NCBI RefSeq assembly: GCF_000335475.2
Contig: NZ_ANAH02000066.1
Coordinates: 1-64,000, forward strand
Direction of reading: 5' to 3'
DNA: 64,000 nucleotides
Origin: Cystobacter fuscus DSM 2262
GTDB taxonomy: Bacteria > Myxococcota > Myxococcia > Myxococcales > Myxococcaceae
Made by a program: the position numbers and the translations under genes. Below are positions 1 to 7,727 of the stretch, in pieces. The notes beneath the pieces were generated by a model. The model saw only the letters and a program-made list of their open reading frames with translations. It was not told the DNA's origin and did no database searches. Numbering within the stretch: the first letter of the stretch is position 1; each line of letters begins with the position of its first letter.

Positions 1-522
1 GCCGTTCGAGTAGCGGAAGGCAGCATCCCAGGGTCGCAACAGGCCAGGTCCTGGGGTCTCGCCGGGGTCTGAGAGCGGGGCACGCACACAAGAGGGTCCT
101 CCAGGAACCTGGGAGGTCCTGACGACTCCACGTTGAGTGGCCGGTTGGGGAAGCCGGTGAACAACCCTGGTCCGCGGAGGATGGGCGCCCGACCTCCACG
201 GGAGCGAAAGACGGGTGGCGGTGGTACTGCGCCGACGAAGGCAACGAAGCCGGGCGGGAAGGTCGTCAGGGAGTCGGAGTGCCTCGTAGTACCGATGAAG
301 CGGGGGAACGCAGCGAGCGGACCCCGTGGAGGGAAGGGGGCACCGGAACATGGAACCGGGGGAGGGAAAGACGGAGGGGACACCGAGCCCTACAACCGTC
401 TCAACACAACGTCCTCGGATAGTGCTCGCGGCGAAACCATGAGCCGAGGAGCCGGATGCGGGAATTCTGCACGTCCGGATCTGTGGGGGGCCGGGGTGGG
501 CAACTGCCCCGGCCTACCCGAC
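1..522 (+). mobile_element. ORF-less group II intron (remnant), 5' end not resolved
   Basis: The 3' part carries a recognisable group II intron domain V and domain VI ending in CTACCCGAC near base 522. The frame from about 250 to 345 reads RESECLVVPMKRGNA, a peptide like those encoded just ahead of the reverse transcriptase in many bacterial group II introns. Here domain IV is short: only about 100 bases separate that stretch from domain V, so the reverse transcriptase/maturase gene is missing. The element could splice or move only with a maturase supplied in trans. Where the 5' end lies is not clear, and it may be outside the window. Family assignment rests on motif recognition, not on a covariance-model search. 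Confidence 0.72.
449..522 (+). ncRNA. Group II intron domains V and VI
   Basis: Domain V folds as GAGCCGGA paired with TCCGGATC, a two-base CG bulge, and an inner stem TGCGG/CTGCA capped by a five-base loop, which is the standard layout. One deviation is visible: the third base of the catalytic AGC triad strand faces A, giving G-A instead of the usual G-U. Domain VI follows as a GC-rich hairpin (GGCCGGGG with CCCCGGCC) and ends in the usual CTACCCGAC. The mismatch may mean the intron is inactive; this is inference. Confidence 0.72.
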
Positions 523-797
523 AGTTCGACCTTACCCATTTTTTCGGCTGCCGAGGGAGCCCATCCCGAGTGGTGGAGGAATGATCGAGCGCCGTCTACA
601 CAACACGGCATGCGCTCCAAGCACACGAAAACACGGTAGGGCGGCGACCCTACGGCCATCGCCCTCCTGCTGACGTTCCGTCAGTTGACGCTCACTGATT
701 GAGCGCTCACGCCATTGAACCAACGCGCGCCAAGAGACGCACGGACAAGTTCATTGCTACCGCCCACTACCTTCCTGCTAGTGCTTTGCACGCGAAA
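523..797. other. Intergenic stretch, no gene seen
   Basis: This 275-base stretch follows the intron 3' end. Short open frames exist on both strands, but none has a ribosome binding site or family-like composition. It lies downstream of the stop codon of the minus-strand gene at 798. Confidence 0.5.
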
Positions 798-1523
798 TCA
801 TCGACAATCGCGCCCACGAAACTTCAAGGTTCGGTACTCCGATTTGTCTTGCAATGCAAAACTAGCATCATCAAAGGATACCGTCGCGACGTCCACACGC
901 TTTCCGGCGTAGTATTTCTTGCTTAATATGTCATTCAAGAAGCCTTTATATAGGGATTTAAATAAATTTTTGCATTCTTGATTTCGTATTGTTCTTTCAA
1001 ACTTGATTCCTGCCTTCAGCATCAACGCAAGCTCGGTCATGATCACGAACTCCGCCTTCTCTGCGGCCTCAACTGCTATCGATTGCGCGTCGTGCACCAA
1101 GACGCCTCCGGCATTTTTATGCGTTACCCGAGGCATACCAACCTCGATAATGCCAATGTCTACTACGTAAAGCGGTCCGACGTTGGGTTTTTTTTGGTAC
1201 TCAATACGGTAGTCTACGATTACCGCAGACTGCCAAGTTTTTTCTTCTTGTGATACAACAAAATTAAACGCCGATGGGCAAGGAATTGCACGTACGTCGC
1301 TATCGCCCATGAGACTTCCACTGGAGAGCTTGGCGATATCGAAAGCAGAGCCTGGGTCGCACGCAGTCCACCCTGTCCTGGCGATTGTCGCCATGGACTT
1401 GGTGCGGACTTGATTGCATTGCAAGCAATTCGAAAGCATGCCGTGCTTGCATGATTTCGAGGCAGTACAAACGATGCATTCGACGCTCGGCGCGCCATGC
1501 CTACAGTGTTTTTCCATGCCCAT
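798..1523 (-). CDS. Low-GC protein with two tandem CxHG zinc motifs
   Basis: I do not recognise the function. The protein (241 residues from the ATG at 1523, which has an AGAGG ribosome site) opens with two copies of C-x-H-G-x(4-5)-C-x2-C: CRHGAPSVECIVC then CKHGMLSNCLQC. Each could bind one zinc. Similar tandem CxHGxxxxxCxxC units occur in some algal and viral proteins, but that is a resemblance from memory only. The remaining ~200 residues are a globular domain with a hydrophobic core (YVVDIGIIEV) and a Lys-rich C-terminus (FLNDILSKKYYAGKR). Base composition is clearly lower in GC and codon use is unlike the neighbours, which indicates recent transfer. An upstream ATG at 1553 would add ten residues. 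The nearby intron, insertion sequences and broken AbiTii gene suggest a defence or mobile context. Confidence 0.68.
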   Translation of the reverse strand: MGMEKHCRHGAPSVECIVCTASKSCKHGMLSNCLQCNQVRTKSMATIARTGWTACDPGSAFDIAKLSSGSLMGDSDVRAIPCPSAFNFVVSQEEKTWQSAVIVDYRIEYQKKPNVGPLYVVDIGIIEVGMPRVTHKNAGGVLVHDAQSIAVEAAEKAEFVIMTELALMLKAGIKFERTIRNQECKNLFKSLYKGFLNDILSKKYYAGKRVDVATVSFDDASFALQDKSEYRTLKFRGRDCR

Positions 1524-1815
1524 GACAACCTCTCGCGTTAGGTGAGGTTTCATACCATGTGGAGGCTTATGGAGCACACGCCGCCTGTTGGGCGAGTAAC
1601 ATCTGAGTACAGGGCGGATGGCAGACGACGACTTAGAGAGTGTTCCAGCAGACACTAGCCCTGGCGGGCCGCTCTTCGAGCCGTGAGTCCTTCTAGCTGT
1701 CGAAGTCCTGCCCGCAGCTCCGAATGAACTCCAGGGCCAAGTGACGCCGAGAGGTGCACGCATGCGGAGCCCGCGCCCAGCGTGCCGAGTCGGCCGCGTC
1801 CCAGAGCCCAAGCAT

Positions 1816-1831
1816 GTAACGCCAGGGTTAC
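1816..1831. promoter_or_regulatory. Palindrome GTAAC-N6-GTTAC, copy 1
   Basis: The bases read GTAACGCCAGGGTTAC, a perfect 5-bp inverted repeat around six bases. The same half-sites recur at 1867-1882 with a different spacer, centre to centre 51 bp, close to five helical turns. This geometry fits a dimeric regulator binding two operators on one face of the DNA. The regulator is unknown. Confidence 0.45.
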
Positions 1832-1866
1832 AATCACATCCATTTCTCTCGGCTTGGGCGTGAAAA

Positions 1867-1882
1867 GTAACCCGAGAGTTAC
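1867..1882. promoter_or_regulatory. Palindrome GTAAC-N6-GTTAC, copy 2
   Basis: The bases read GTAACCCGAGAGTTAC. The half-sites are identical to copy 1, while the six central bases differ, as expected if only the half-sites are under selection. It lies 344 bp upstream of the zinc-motif gene on the minus strand and about 315 bp upstream of the transposase on the plus strand. Confidence 0.45.
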
Positions 1883-2197
1883 ATGTTGGACGTTGAGCAG
1901 CCCGCACACGTTTCCGCACTTGCGCCATTGCGGTTGCGGGCTCCCACCCCATTTTCGAGGACAGCCACCGCGGCATGACCGCGCGCGTCCTCATGGGGAG
2001 GTGCAGCCGAAGAAGACCAAGGGAAAAGGGAAAGGGCCGGACCCGCCAAGGTCCAGCCCTCTAACAGGAAGGAGAGCTGCGCCAACAGCTCCGCCTTCCT
2101 TCACAGCTGGAACGCGGCTTGGGGCCACGCTCCCGTCCGGCCAAGGACACGGGAAACGTAGGCACCCTCGAGGCTCGCGTCCAGTGCCGGGAGGGGT

Positions 2198-3499
2198 GTG
2201 CCTCGCGAGAAGTCCATCGCTGAGCGTTTCGACGCGTACGTGGAGAGGGTGGGCGGGCGGCTCTACAAGCCGTGCCGCCGCTTCCTGCGTGAGGCCCTCT
2301 TCGGGCTGGTGGAGAACCGCAGTGTTCTCATCTCCCAAATCGGCCGGGCTCTGGAGGAGCCGCGGCGCCTCATCCACACCGAGAAGCGCCTCTCGCGCAA
2401 CTTGGCCAACGAGCGCTACGAGGACGCGGCCGTGGAGGAGGACTATCTACGCCTCGTGGCGCCCATTCTCCGGGACGAGCGCTACCCTCGGCCGGTTGTC
2501 GCGGTGGACATCACCGACATCGCCAAGCCGCGCGCCCGGAAAATGCCGTACCTCTCCACCGTGCATGACGGCTCCAAGGACGAGCTCGCCACCGGCTACC
2601 AGGTTGTCTCCGTGGAGGCCGTGGGCGTGCGCGGTCGGCGCCTGCCGCTCCTCTCTCGGCTTTTCTCGAAGGTTTCTCCTGAGCACAAGAGCCAGAACGC
2701 CACCGCGCTCGAGGCCATCTCCACCGTGAGCCCGCACATCCCTCGCGACGCCTTCTGGGTGTTCGACTCCGGCTTCGACGGGCACATTTTCCTCCGGCGC
2801 CTGGACGAGCTCGGCCTCTCCTACGCAGTGCGCATCAAGCTCAGCAACGACAGGTTCCTCCACCTGCCCGACGGGAAGATGAAGGTGAGCGAGGCCGTGG
2901 AGTTGCTGCCGCAGCCCCATACCCACCGCACGAAGTACCACCGCCCCGAGCGCACAGGCAGGAAACAGGAACTCCAGCTCGGCTTCGTCCGTGACGTGCG
3001 CCTGCCGGCGTACACCTCTGGAGGCCGCCCCTCCAAGAAGAAGCTGGGCGAGACGCGCTACTCCCTCGTCGTCGCCCGCGGCCTGGGGCAGAAGCCGCTC
3101 GTCATTCTCACCACCCAGGACGTGCGGACGCGGGAGGATGCCGGCAGGGTGGTGGACATCTACCTGGAGCGGTGGGGCGTCGAGGAGAGCAACCGCTTCG
3201 TCAAACAGGGCTTTGACTTGGAGGACGTGCGCGCCCTCACGTGGACGGGGCTGAAGCGGATGGTGCAACTCACGCACTTGGCCTACGGTTTCCTCTCCCT
3301 GCTGGTGCACGGGCCACGCAAACAGGTGGAGCGCGTGGCAGCCGACTTCAAGGCCTTCGGTCCGGTTCCCGAGTACCTCTACTACCGGCTGCTTGAGGGC
3401 ATTGGCCGGCTTCTACGATCCACCATGGACGGAGGGCCTCGAGCAACGCCGCTTGCATGCAGACAACGCCACTCGCGGGACCCACGCCCCCAGAGATGA
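2198..3499 (+). CDS. IS4-family DDE transposase
   Basis: The 433-residue protein is a DDE transposase. The first Asp is in VVAVDITDIAKPR and the second in WVFDSGFDGH. The IS4-type YREK signature is in YLERWGVEESNRFVKQGF, with Tyr, Arg, Glu and Lys spaced as expected. It is a separate element from the one at 4028-5701: the proteins share little sequence. The last ~25 residues (RATPLACRQRHSRDPRPQR) look unrelated to the family, so the 3' end may have been altered by a frameshift or by decay of the element's right end. Terminal inverted repeats could not be identified, and the stop codon lies only 11 bp before the AbiTii remnant. Confidence 0.85.
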   Translation: MPREKSIAERFDAYVERVGGRLYKPCRRFLREALFGLVENRSVLISQIGRALEEPRRLIHTEKRLSRNLANERYEDAAVEEDYLRLVAPILRDERYPRPVVAVDITDIAKPRARKMPYLSTVHDGSKDELATGYQVVSVEAVGVRGRRLPLLSRLFSKVSPEHKSQNATALEAISTVSPHIPRDAFWVFDSGFDGHIFLRRLDELGLSYAVRIKLSNDRFLHLPDGKMKVSEAVELLPQPHTHRTKYHRPERTGRKQELQLGFVRDVRLPAYTSGGRPSKKKLGETRYSLVVARGLGQKPLVILTTQDVRTREDAGRVVDIYLERWGVEESNRFVKQGFDLEDVRALTWTGLKRMVQLTHLAYGFLSLLVHGPRKQVERVAADFKAFGPVPEYLYYRLLEGIGRLLRSTMDGGPRATPLACRQRHSRDPRPQR

Positions 3500-3509
3500 G
3501 GCCCAGCCT

Positions 3510-4027
3510 CTAACCGGCGAGATATCCGGCGATCACTGGGCCAAAAGTCTCCCAGGCTTTCGACAGGTTCACGCTAAAGGTTGTGACCTGGGCGATGCCC
3601 GACAACACGGACTTGATCACAGCCAGCGGCTGCCGCTGCTGCTTGGACTTCGCGGCTTGTTCCGCCAAGAACGTCAGTTGCTGCTCAGCCTCGGCCCGCT
3701 TCGCTGGATCCAGCGCAGCATCAGTCTTCAGGGCCTCAAGGACGTTCTTGAATGCGTTCGCTAGCTCTTGGTTGCCCTGCTGAATGTTCCCAATGTGCTG
3801 ATTGATGATCGCGTTGCCACTCGCAAACGCCGCGCCCGAATTCGGCGAGTGAGCGGTCGAGGCGACGTTCGCATTGTCTCCGTAGATGTTGTTGACGATG
3901 TTAGTGGTCACTGCTGCGGCCTTGGCCCTCTCTTCATCCGTGAAACTCAAGCCCTCACCTCGGATTCCCTTTGCATCGAGTTCAAGCGCAGCTTCCAGTA
4001 CGCGGTTTCGGACTGCTTCTAACACGC
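3510..4027 (-). pseudogene. AbiTii-domain protein, C-terminal half, cut off by IS insertion
   Basis: This is the downstream part of a gene whose upstream part lies at 5702-6162. It reads VLEAVRNRVLEAALELDAKG, then GEGLSFTDEERAKA, then a low-complexity stretch (NIVNNIYGDNANVAS), a helical segment and a C-terminal hydrophobic helix (AWETFGPVIAGYLAG). The order matches the usual AbiTii protein layout: AbiTii domain, INNIYGD-like linker, helical and membrane-proximal tail. Removing the element at 4028-5701 and one target copy restores a single 321-residue frame. AbiTii is a Pfam domain linked to abortive phage infection; its mechanism is not known to me. The fragment has no start of its own except a fortuitous GTG at 4025. 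Confidence 0.85.
4015..4027 (+). repeat. Target site duplication, left copy (13 bp)
   Basis: The sequence GCTTCTAACACGC occurs here and again at 5702-5714, directly flanking the insertion element. Duplications of 10-13 bp are typical of IS4-type elements. Both copies are identical, so the insertion is fairly recent. Confidence 0.9.
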
Positions 4028-5701
4028 ACCACTTTCAAGGTCATGTGGAGGGTGCTACCATAGCGGTCAGGTGGGAAGGTGAAGGCCCACTTGGGCGGAG
4101 GTGGGTCCGAGGCATCGGACGGCCAAGGCGGAATCCTCGCGCCCCAACGCGGAGGAATGAACGTGGCCTTGAATGCGATTGTGGAGCGTTTCACGCAGCG
4201 CAGTCCCGTGACGGTGATGGTGCGCCGCACGCTTGAGCATGCCCTGAGTTCGCAGTGGATTGACGAGGTATTCGAAGCACAGCGGGACAAGCAGTACACG
4301 AGAGAGCTGCTCTTCTCCTCGGTGGTGGACTTGATGGGGCTGGTGGCGATGGGATTGAGACCGTCGCTGCACGCCGCAGCACAGTCGGACCCAGACTTGA
4401 GCGTCTCGCTGGCAGCGCTCTACGACAAAGTCAATCGCACCGAACCCCAGGTGGTGCGAGCGCTGGTGCAAGGGAGCGCGGAGAGATTGTTGCCCGTGGT
4501 GCGACCGATGAAGAAGCAAGGGCCGTGGGCGGCGGGCTACCAGGTGCGAGTCTTGGATGGCAATCACTTGCCGGCCAGCGAGAAGAGGCTCAAGCCACTG
4601 AGGAACTTCCGAGGAGCAGCACTGCCCGGGCAGTCCTTGGTGGTGTACGCGCCCGAGGTGGGGTTGGTGGTGGATGTGCTGCCCGCGGAGGATGCACATG
4701 CGCAGGAGCGGGCCTTGATGGGACCTGTGTTGGAGCGAGTGCGGGAGGGAGAGCTGTGGCTGGCCGACAGGAATTTCTCCACGAGTCGGATTCTACGTGC
4801 GGTGCACGAGAAGCGAGCGGGCTTCATCATCCGAGAGCATGGAGTGTCCCCCAATCCCACGGCGTTGGGAGAGAAGCGGCAGATGGGACGAGGACAAACA
4901 GGACTCGTCTACGAGCAGGCCGTGCGCATGGAGGGGGAAGAGCCGTTGGAGTTGAGACGAGTGGAAGTGCACCTGGATGAGCCAACGGAGGATAGGGAAA
5001 CAGTCATTCGGCTACTCACGAATGTGCGCGAGGAGAGACTGAGCGCCCTGGAAGTAGCGGAGTTGTACAGGAAGCGCTGGAAGATTGAAGGGATGTTTGG
5101 AGAACTGGAGGCGGTGCTCGAAAGTGAGGTGAGGAGTCTGGGGAAGCCGAGAGCGGCGCTGCTGGCCTTTGGGGTGGCGGTGCTGGCCTACAACGCGTTG
5201 TCCGTAGTGAAGTCAGCGGTGGAGGCCAGCCATGACTTGGAGGAAAGCAACATGCAAGTGTCCACCTACTACATCGCCGCCGAGGTGAAATTCACCTACG
5301 GAGGGATGATGGTCATGGTGGAGCCAGAGGAGTGGGCGGAGCAGGAAGTGCAGTCCGCCGAGCAACTGAGTGCGGCCCTTTTGGAAATGGCGAAGAAGGT
5401 GAAGCCCACGACGTTGCGCAAACATCCTCGGGCAGCCAAGAAGAAAGTGAAGAAGGGCTATGCTCCAGGGGAGGTAGCGCGCAAACATGTAGCAACAGCG
5501 CGTGTGCTTAAAGGAGAGAAGCTCTCCTGAGCTGGGAAGGAACTGAGACACCCAAAAGACCGGGACGAGCCCAAGAGTGTCCAGTGATGGGCCCTCCGTG
5601 CAATGACTATATCCTGATAGAGCGCCAAGTTGCCTTGGCTCGCCATTTCTTCCCTGATTGTCCTTCTAAAAGAAGCACCCGCCATCGACCTTGAAAGGGG
5701 T
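4028..5701 (+). mobile_element. IS4-family insertion sequence, 1674 bp, complete
   Basis: The ends are defined by imperfect terminal inverted repeats. The left end starts ACCACTTTCAAGGTC and the right end, read inward on the other strand, starts ACCCCTTTCAAGGTC; similarity continues into GGGTGCT about ten bases further in. A 13-bp duplication borders both ends. One transposase gene fills most of the element. It landed inside an AbiTii gene in the opposite orientation to that gene. Intact ends, intact transposase and identical duplications suggest it may still be active. Confidence 0.9.
4157..5530 (+). CDS. IS4-family DDE transposase of the element in AbiTii
   Basis: The protein is 457 residues from the ATG at 4157; the frame is open further upstream to a GTG at 4079 (483 residues). 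The later start matches the usual N-terminus of this transposase group (SPVTVMVRRTLEH). Catalytic residues are visible: first Asp in RVLDGNHLPASEKR, second Asp in WLADRNFSTSR, and the Y-x2-R-x3-E signature in YRKRWKIEGMFGELEAVL. The C-terminus is basic (HPRAAKKKVKKGY), as is common for DNA contact. A GGAGG directly abuts the ATG, which is unusually close and may keep expression low. Confidence 0.92.
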   Translation: MNVALNAIVERFTQRSPVTVMVRRTLEHALSSQWIDEVFEAQRDKQYTRELLFSSVVDLMGLVAMGLRPSLHAAAQSDPDLSVSLAALYDKVNRTEPQVVRALVQGSAERLLPVVRPMKKQGPWAAGYQVRVLDGNHLPASEKRLKPLRNFRGAALPGQSLVVYAPEVGLVVDVLPAEDAHAQERALMGPVLERVREGELWLADRNFSTSRILRAVHEKRAGFIIREHGVSPNPTALGEKRQMGRGQTGLVYEQAVRMEGEEPLELRRVEVHLDEPTEDRETVIRLLTNVREERLSALEVAELYRKRWKIEGMFGELEAVLESEVRSLGKPRAALLAFGVAVLAYNALSVVKSAVEASHDLEESNMQVSTYYIAAEVKFTYGGMMVMVEPEEWAEQEVQSAEQLSAALLEMAKKVKPTTLRKHPRAAKKKVKKGYAPGEVARKHVATARVLKGEKLS

Positions 5702-5714
5702 GCTTCTAACACGC
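5702..5714 (+). repeat. Target site duplication, right copy (13 bp)
   Basis: GCTTCTAACACGC, identical to bases 4015-4027. On the minus strand it encodes the GVLEA residues at which the AbiTii frame is broken. Confidence 0.9.
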
Positions 5715-6162
5715 CCTTGAGACTCGCTTTCCCGAACAGACGGACGACTTGGGTACGCCCAAGCTGGGGGATGATCTGCGCAAGCATTGAGTGCTCTCCA
5801 GGCGCCACGTTCGACGTGAGGTTCCCGTTTTCAGATTCGAGCAAGGTCTCGATCTCAGCCACCGACTGGTGAATGGAGACCAATCCGAAGTGCTCCGCGA
5901 ACTGGTCGTTGCCCTCCAGGACCACAGGAATCCAGCCACGGACGAGGTTGAGCGCCCGCAGTTCGCATGGAATCCGCCTGTAGTCGGGAAGATCGGTGGG
6001 TTGCCCAGTGTAGCCCGAGGTTTCTTTTTTCACCCAAGCTTCCAACTCGGGGATTTTGAGCTTCGCAGCGAGCACTCGCGTACGTCGAAGCAGTTCGGGC
6101 AACGGGGTGTCTTCGTCCTGGGCGAGCTGGATCAGTTCATCAACAAGCAAGGGCTTTGGCAT
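5702..6162 (-). pseudogene. AbiTii-domain protein, N-terminal half
   Basis: The N-terminus MPKPLLVDELIQLAQDEDTP is followed by LRRTRVLAAKL, ELEAWVKKETSGY and DYRRIPCELRA, the characteristic opening of AbiTii proteins (short helical repeat, W-x-x-x-E-x-x-GY, then a mostly beta region). The frame ends within KASLKGVLEA, where the insertion element begins; read-through would add about 80 element-derived residues before a stop at 5458. The truncated product lacks the helical tail and is unlikely to work. No strong ribosome site precedes the ATG at 6162. The XRE gene upstream is in the same direction, with 133 bp between. Confidence 0.87.
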
Positions 6163-6295
6163 GAGCAGGGCATTTTAGCCCATTGCACGGAGCGTAGTCG
6201 CCTTGTTGGCAAGCAGGCGGCCAGCGTTTCGCTGCTACCGCCCTCTACGTCCAGCAACAGGTGTGACACCGGCGGCAGAGCGCGAAGGTGCCGCC

Positions 6296-6565
6296 TCACG
6301 GCGAGGGGAAGAGCAACGCCACGTCCACCTCGAAGCCTTCGCACAGGCGGGCGAGGGAGGTGAAGGTGAGGTTGACGTCCGCTCCTTCCACACGCTGAAA
6401 GAGGCGCGTCGTCATGCCGCAGCGGTGGGCGGCCTCCTCCTGCGTCCAGCCTCGCTCCTCGCGCAGGCGCCGCACGGCGGTGGCCAGCCGGGCCTGCAAC
6501 TCACGGTAGGCCGCGCTCTCGTACTGCTCCGCCCTCTCTGGGCGGCGTGTGCGGGGCCGCGGCAT
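6296..6565 (-). CDS. XRE-family helix-turn-helix regulator (89 aa)
   Basis: A single-domain DNA-binding protein. After a basic N-terminal arm (MPRPRTRRPERAEQ) comes a Cro/C1-type fold: LATAVRRLREERGWTQEEAAHRCGMTTRLFQRVEGADVN in segments, then LTFTSLARLCEGFEVDVALLF. The recognition helix is probably MTTRLFQRVE. The ATG at 6565 was chosen because residues upstream are low in family similarity and rich in Arg/Pro. The gene lies 96 bp upstream of and divergent from the zinc-ribbon gene at 6664, so it may regulate itself or that gene. Small XRE regulators are frequent in mobile and defence regions. Confidence 0.82.
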   Translation of the reverse strand: MPRPRTRRPERAEQYESAAYRELQARLATAVRRLREERGWTQEEAAHRCGMTTRLFQRVEGADVNLTFTSLARLCEGFEVDVALLFPSP

Positions 6566-6663
6566 CTTGCAGCGGACCCTAGGAACGCCTACAACCGCGC
6601 ACCACGACGCTAGCGACGTGTCTCTAGCAACGCGCACGGACTTTCCGTCCTGGGAGAGCGGAC

Positions 6664-7209
6664 ATGGCGCTGGTGAGGTGCAAGCAGTGCGGTACTGAGG
6701 TGGCCACCGACGCGGTGGCCTGTCCGAAATGCGGGACACCACGCCCGCGCGGCATGTCCACCGGGAAGGTGCTGGCCCTCATTTTCGGGGGACTGGGATT
6801 GGTGTGCTTCGGCACATGCTTCCTCGGCGGGCTGGTGTCGGCGCTCAAGGGCGGTGGCGCCACGGCGGCGGGTGCCGCTTCGTCGGGGCCGGCGCGGACG
6901 GTGGAGATCCGCACGCTCCTCGGGGAGTACCGCGACAACGAGCTCCGCGCGGACGGCGCCTTCAAGGGGCACGTCATCCAGACGACGGGCACCGTCACCG
7001 ACATCAGGAAGGACATGCTCAACGACGCATACCTGGTGCTCAGCGATGGTGCGGCGTTCGAAGCCGTCCGGGTGCAGTGCGCCCTCGGGAAAGCCCAGGC
7101 GGCGAAGGCGGCCTCTCTCTCCAAAGGCGCGCGCGTCACCATCCGCGGCCGCGTCGCGGGGCTGATGATGGATGTGCTCGTACGAGACTGCGAGCTCGTC
7201 GGCCCGTAG
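6664..7209 (+). CDS. Zinc-ribbon membrane protein with tRNA_anti-like OB fold
   Basis: The 181-residue protein has three parts. Residues 5-25 form a zinc ribbon (CKQCGTEVATDAVACPKCG). Residues about 35-58 are a membrane helix (VLALIFGGLGLVCFGTCFLG). The C-terminal ~100 residues resemble the tRNA_anti-like OB-fold family: IRTLLGEYRDNELRADGAFK, VIQTTGTVTDI, then beta strands ending VLVRDCELV. Members of that family are membrane-anchored and of unknown biochemical role. The likely topology is a cytoplasmic ribbon with the OB fold on the far side of the membrane. No operon partner is evident. Confidence 0.82.
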   Translation: MALVRCKQCGTEVATDAVACPKCGTPRPRGMSTGKVLALIFGGLGLVCFGTCFLGGLVSALKGGGATAAGAASSGPARTVEIRTLLGEYRDNELRADGAFKGHVIQTTGTVTDIRKDMLNDAYLVLSDGAAFEAVRVQCALGKAQAAKAASLSKGARVTIRGRVAGLMMDVLVRDCELVGP

Positions 7210-7227
7210 GCCCTTCGAGCGAGTCCC

Positions 7228-7272
7228 AAAAAAGATGAGGACCGCCGCGTCGCTCAACCGAGGCGGTCCTCA
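7228..7272 (-). terminator. Intrinsic terminator (minus strand)
   Basis: An 11-bp perfect stem (TGAGGACCGCC with GGCGGTCCTCA) around a 15-base loop is followed on the minus strand by TCTTTTTT. It lies 91 bp past the stop of the 76-residue gene at 7364 and ends its transcript. It may also slow plus-strand transcription from the zinc-ribbon gene. Confidence 0.8.
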
Positions 7273-7363
7273 CCGACTATTCAGGACGCCTGAGCCCCAA
7301 CCCCAGGCTCAAAGAGCAGAGAAGTCGCTGAGAAACGACCCACTCATGTCCACATGGGCACAG

Positions 7364-7594
7364 CTACAACTGGATTTTCTCGACGACGCCGCCATTGCGC
7401 GCGTCATCCGAAGCGGATTGGGACGTCACCTGGCGAATCATGTCTCTGTAGGCCGGAACGAATGGCTGGGGCGGCTTCACCTGGTCCAGAAAGGCCCTGG
7501 AGGGCGGAACGAATGGCTGGGGGGGCCGCATCTGGCGCATCAACTCCATGTGCTCTGCGAGGGGAGAGAAGCTGAACAGGGCTTTCTTCGGCAT
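7364..7594 (-). CDS. Small protein with duplicated PPQPFVP motif (76 aa)
   Basis: I know no family for this protein. The centre is a tandem duplication: RPPQPFVPPSRAFLDQV followed at once by KPPQPFVPAYRDMIRQV, visible in the DNA as a repeated GGCGGAACGAATGGCTGGG-like block. The N-terminus MPKKALFSFSPLAEHMELM is short and helical, the C-terminus polar. An AAGGAAG ribosome site precedes the ATG by a proper distance, and a strong terminator follows at 7228-7272, so it is probably a real monocistronic gene. Pro-rich repeats of this kind can be docking motifs or part of a precursor peptide; neither is shown. Confidence 0.65.
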   Translation of the reverse strand: MPKKALFSFSPLAEHMELMRQMRPPQPFVPPSRAFLDQVKPPQPFVPAYRDMIRQVTSQSASDDARNGGVVEKIQL

Positions 7595-7727
7595 GGCTGC
7601 TTCCTTTCGGACGCCGCCCGCATTGACGTAAGAAGGCCCTTGATTTAAAGTTCAAGAACATTGCGGCTCCTCCGCCGATACGGGGGCGCTGTGACACGAG
7701 CTTGGATGTGATGATCCTCGCTCGTGG

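Larger units (their letters stand above)
1524..2197. other. Regulatory-looking gap between zinc-motif gene and transposase
   Basis: No convincing gene lies here. The stretch holds two copies of a 16-bp palindrome, listed separately. It also holds an imperfect hairpin at 2067-2099, whose arms are roughly GGAAGGAGAGCTG and CAGCTCCGCCTTCC, about 100 bases ahead of the transposase start. The hairpin could be part of the insertion-sequence end or could limit read-through into the transposase. I could not define the left end of that element. Confidence 0.45.

Noticed and set aside
133-639. Protein-coding gene of 168 codons at the left edge
   Set aside because: The frame lies over group II intron RNA domains, including domain V, so its conservation is better explained by RNA structure.
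2051-3516. Near-direct repeat CCAGCCCTCTAAC / CCAGCCTCTAAC flanking the first IS4 transposase as a target duplication
   Set aside because: The two copies differ by an indel and further bases, and no inverted repeats lie next to them, so the ends of that element remain undefined.
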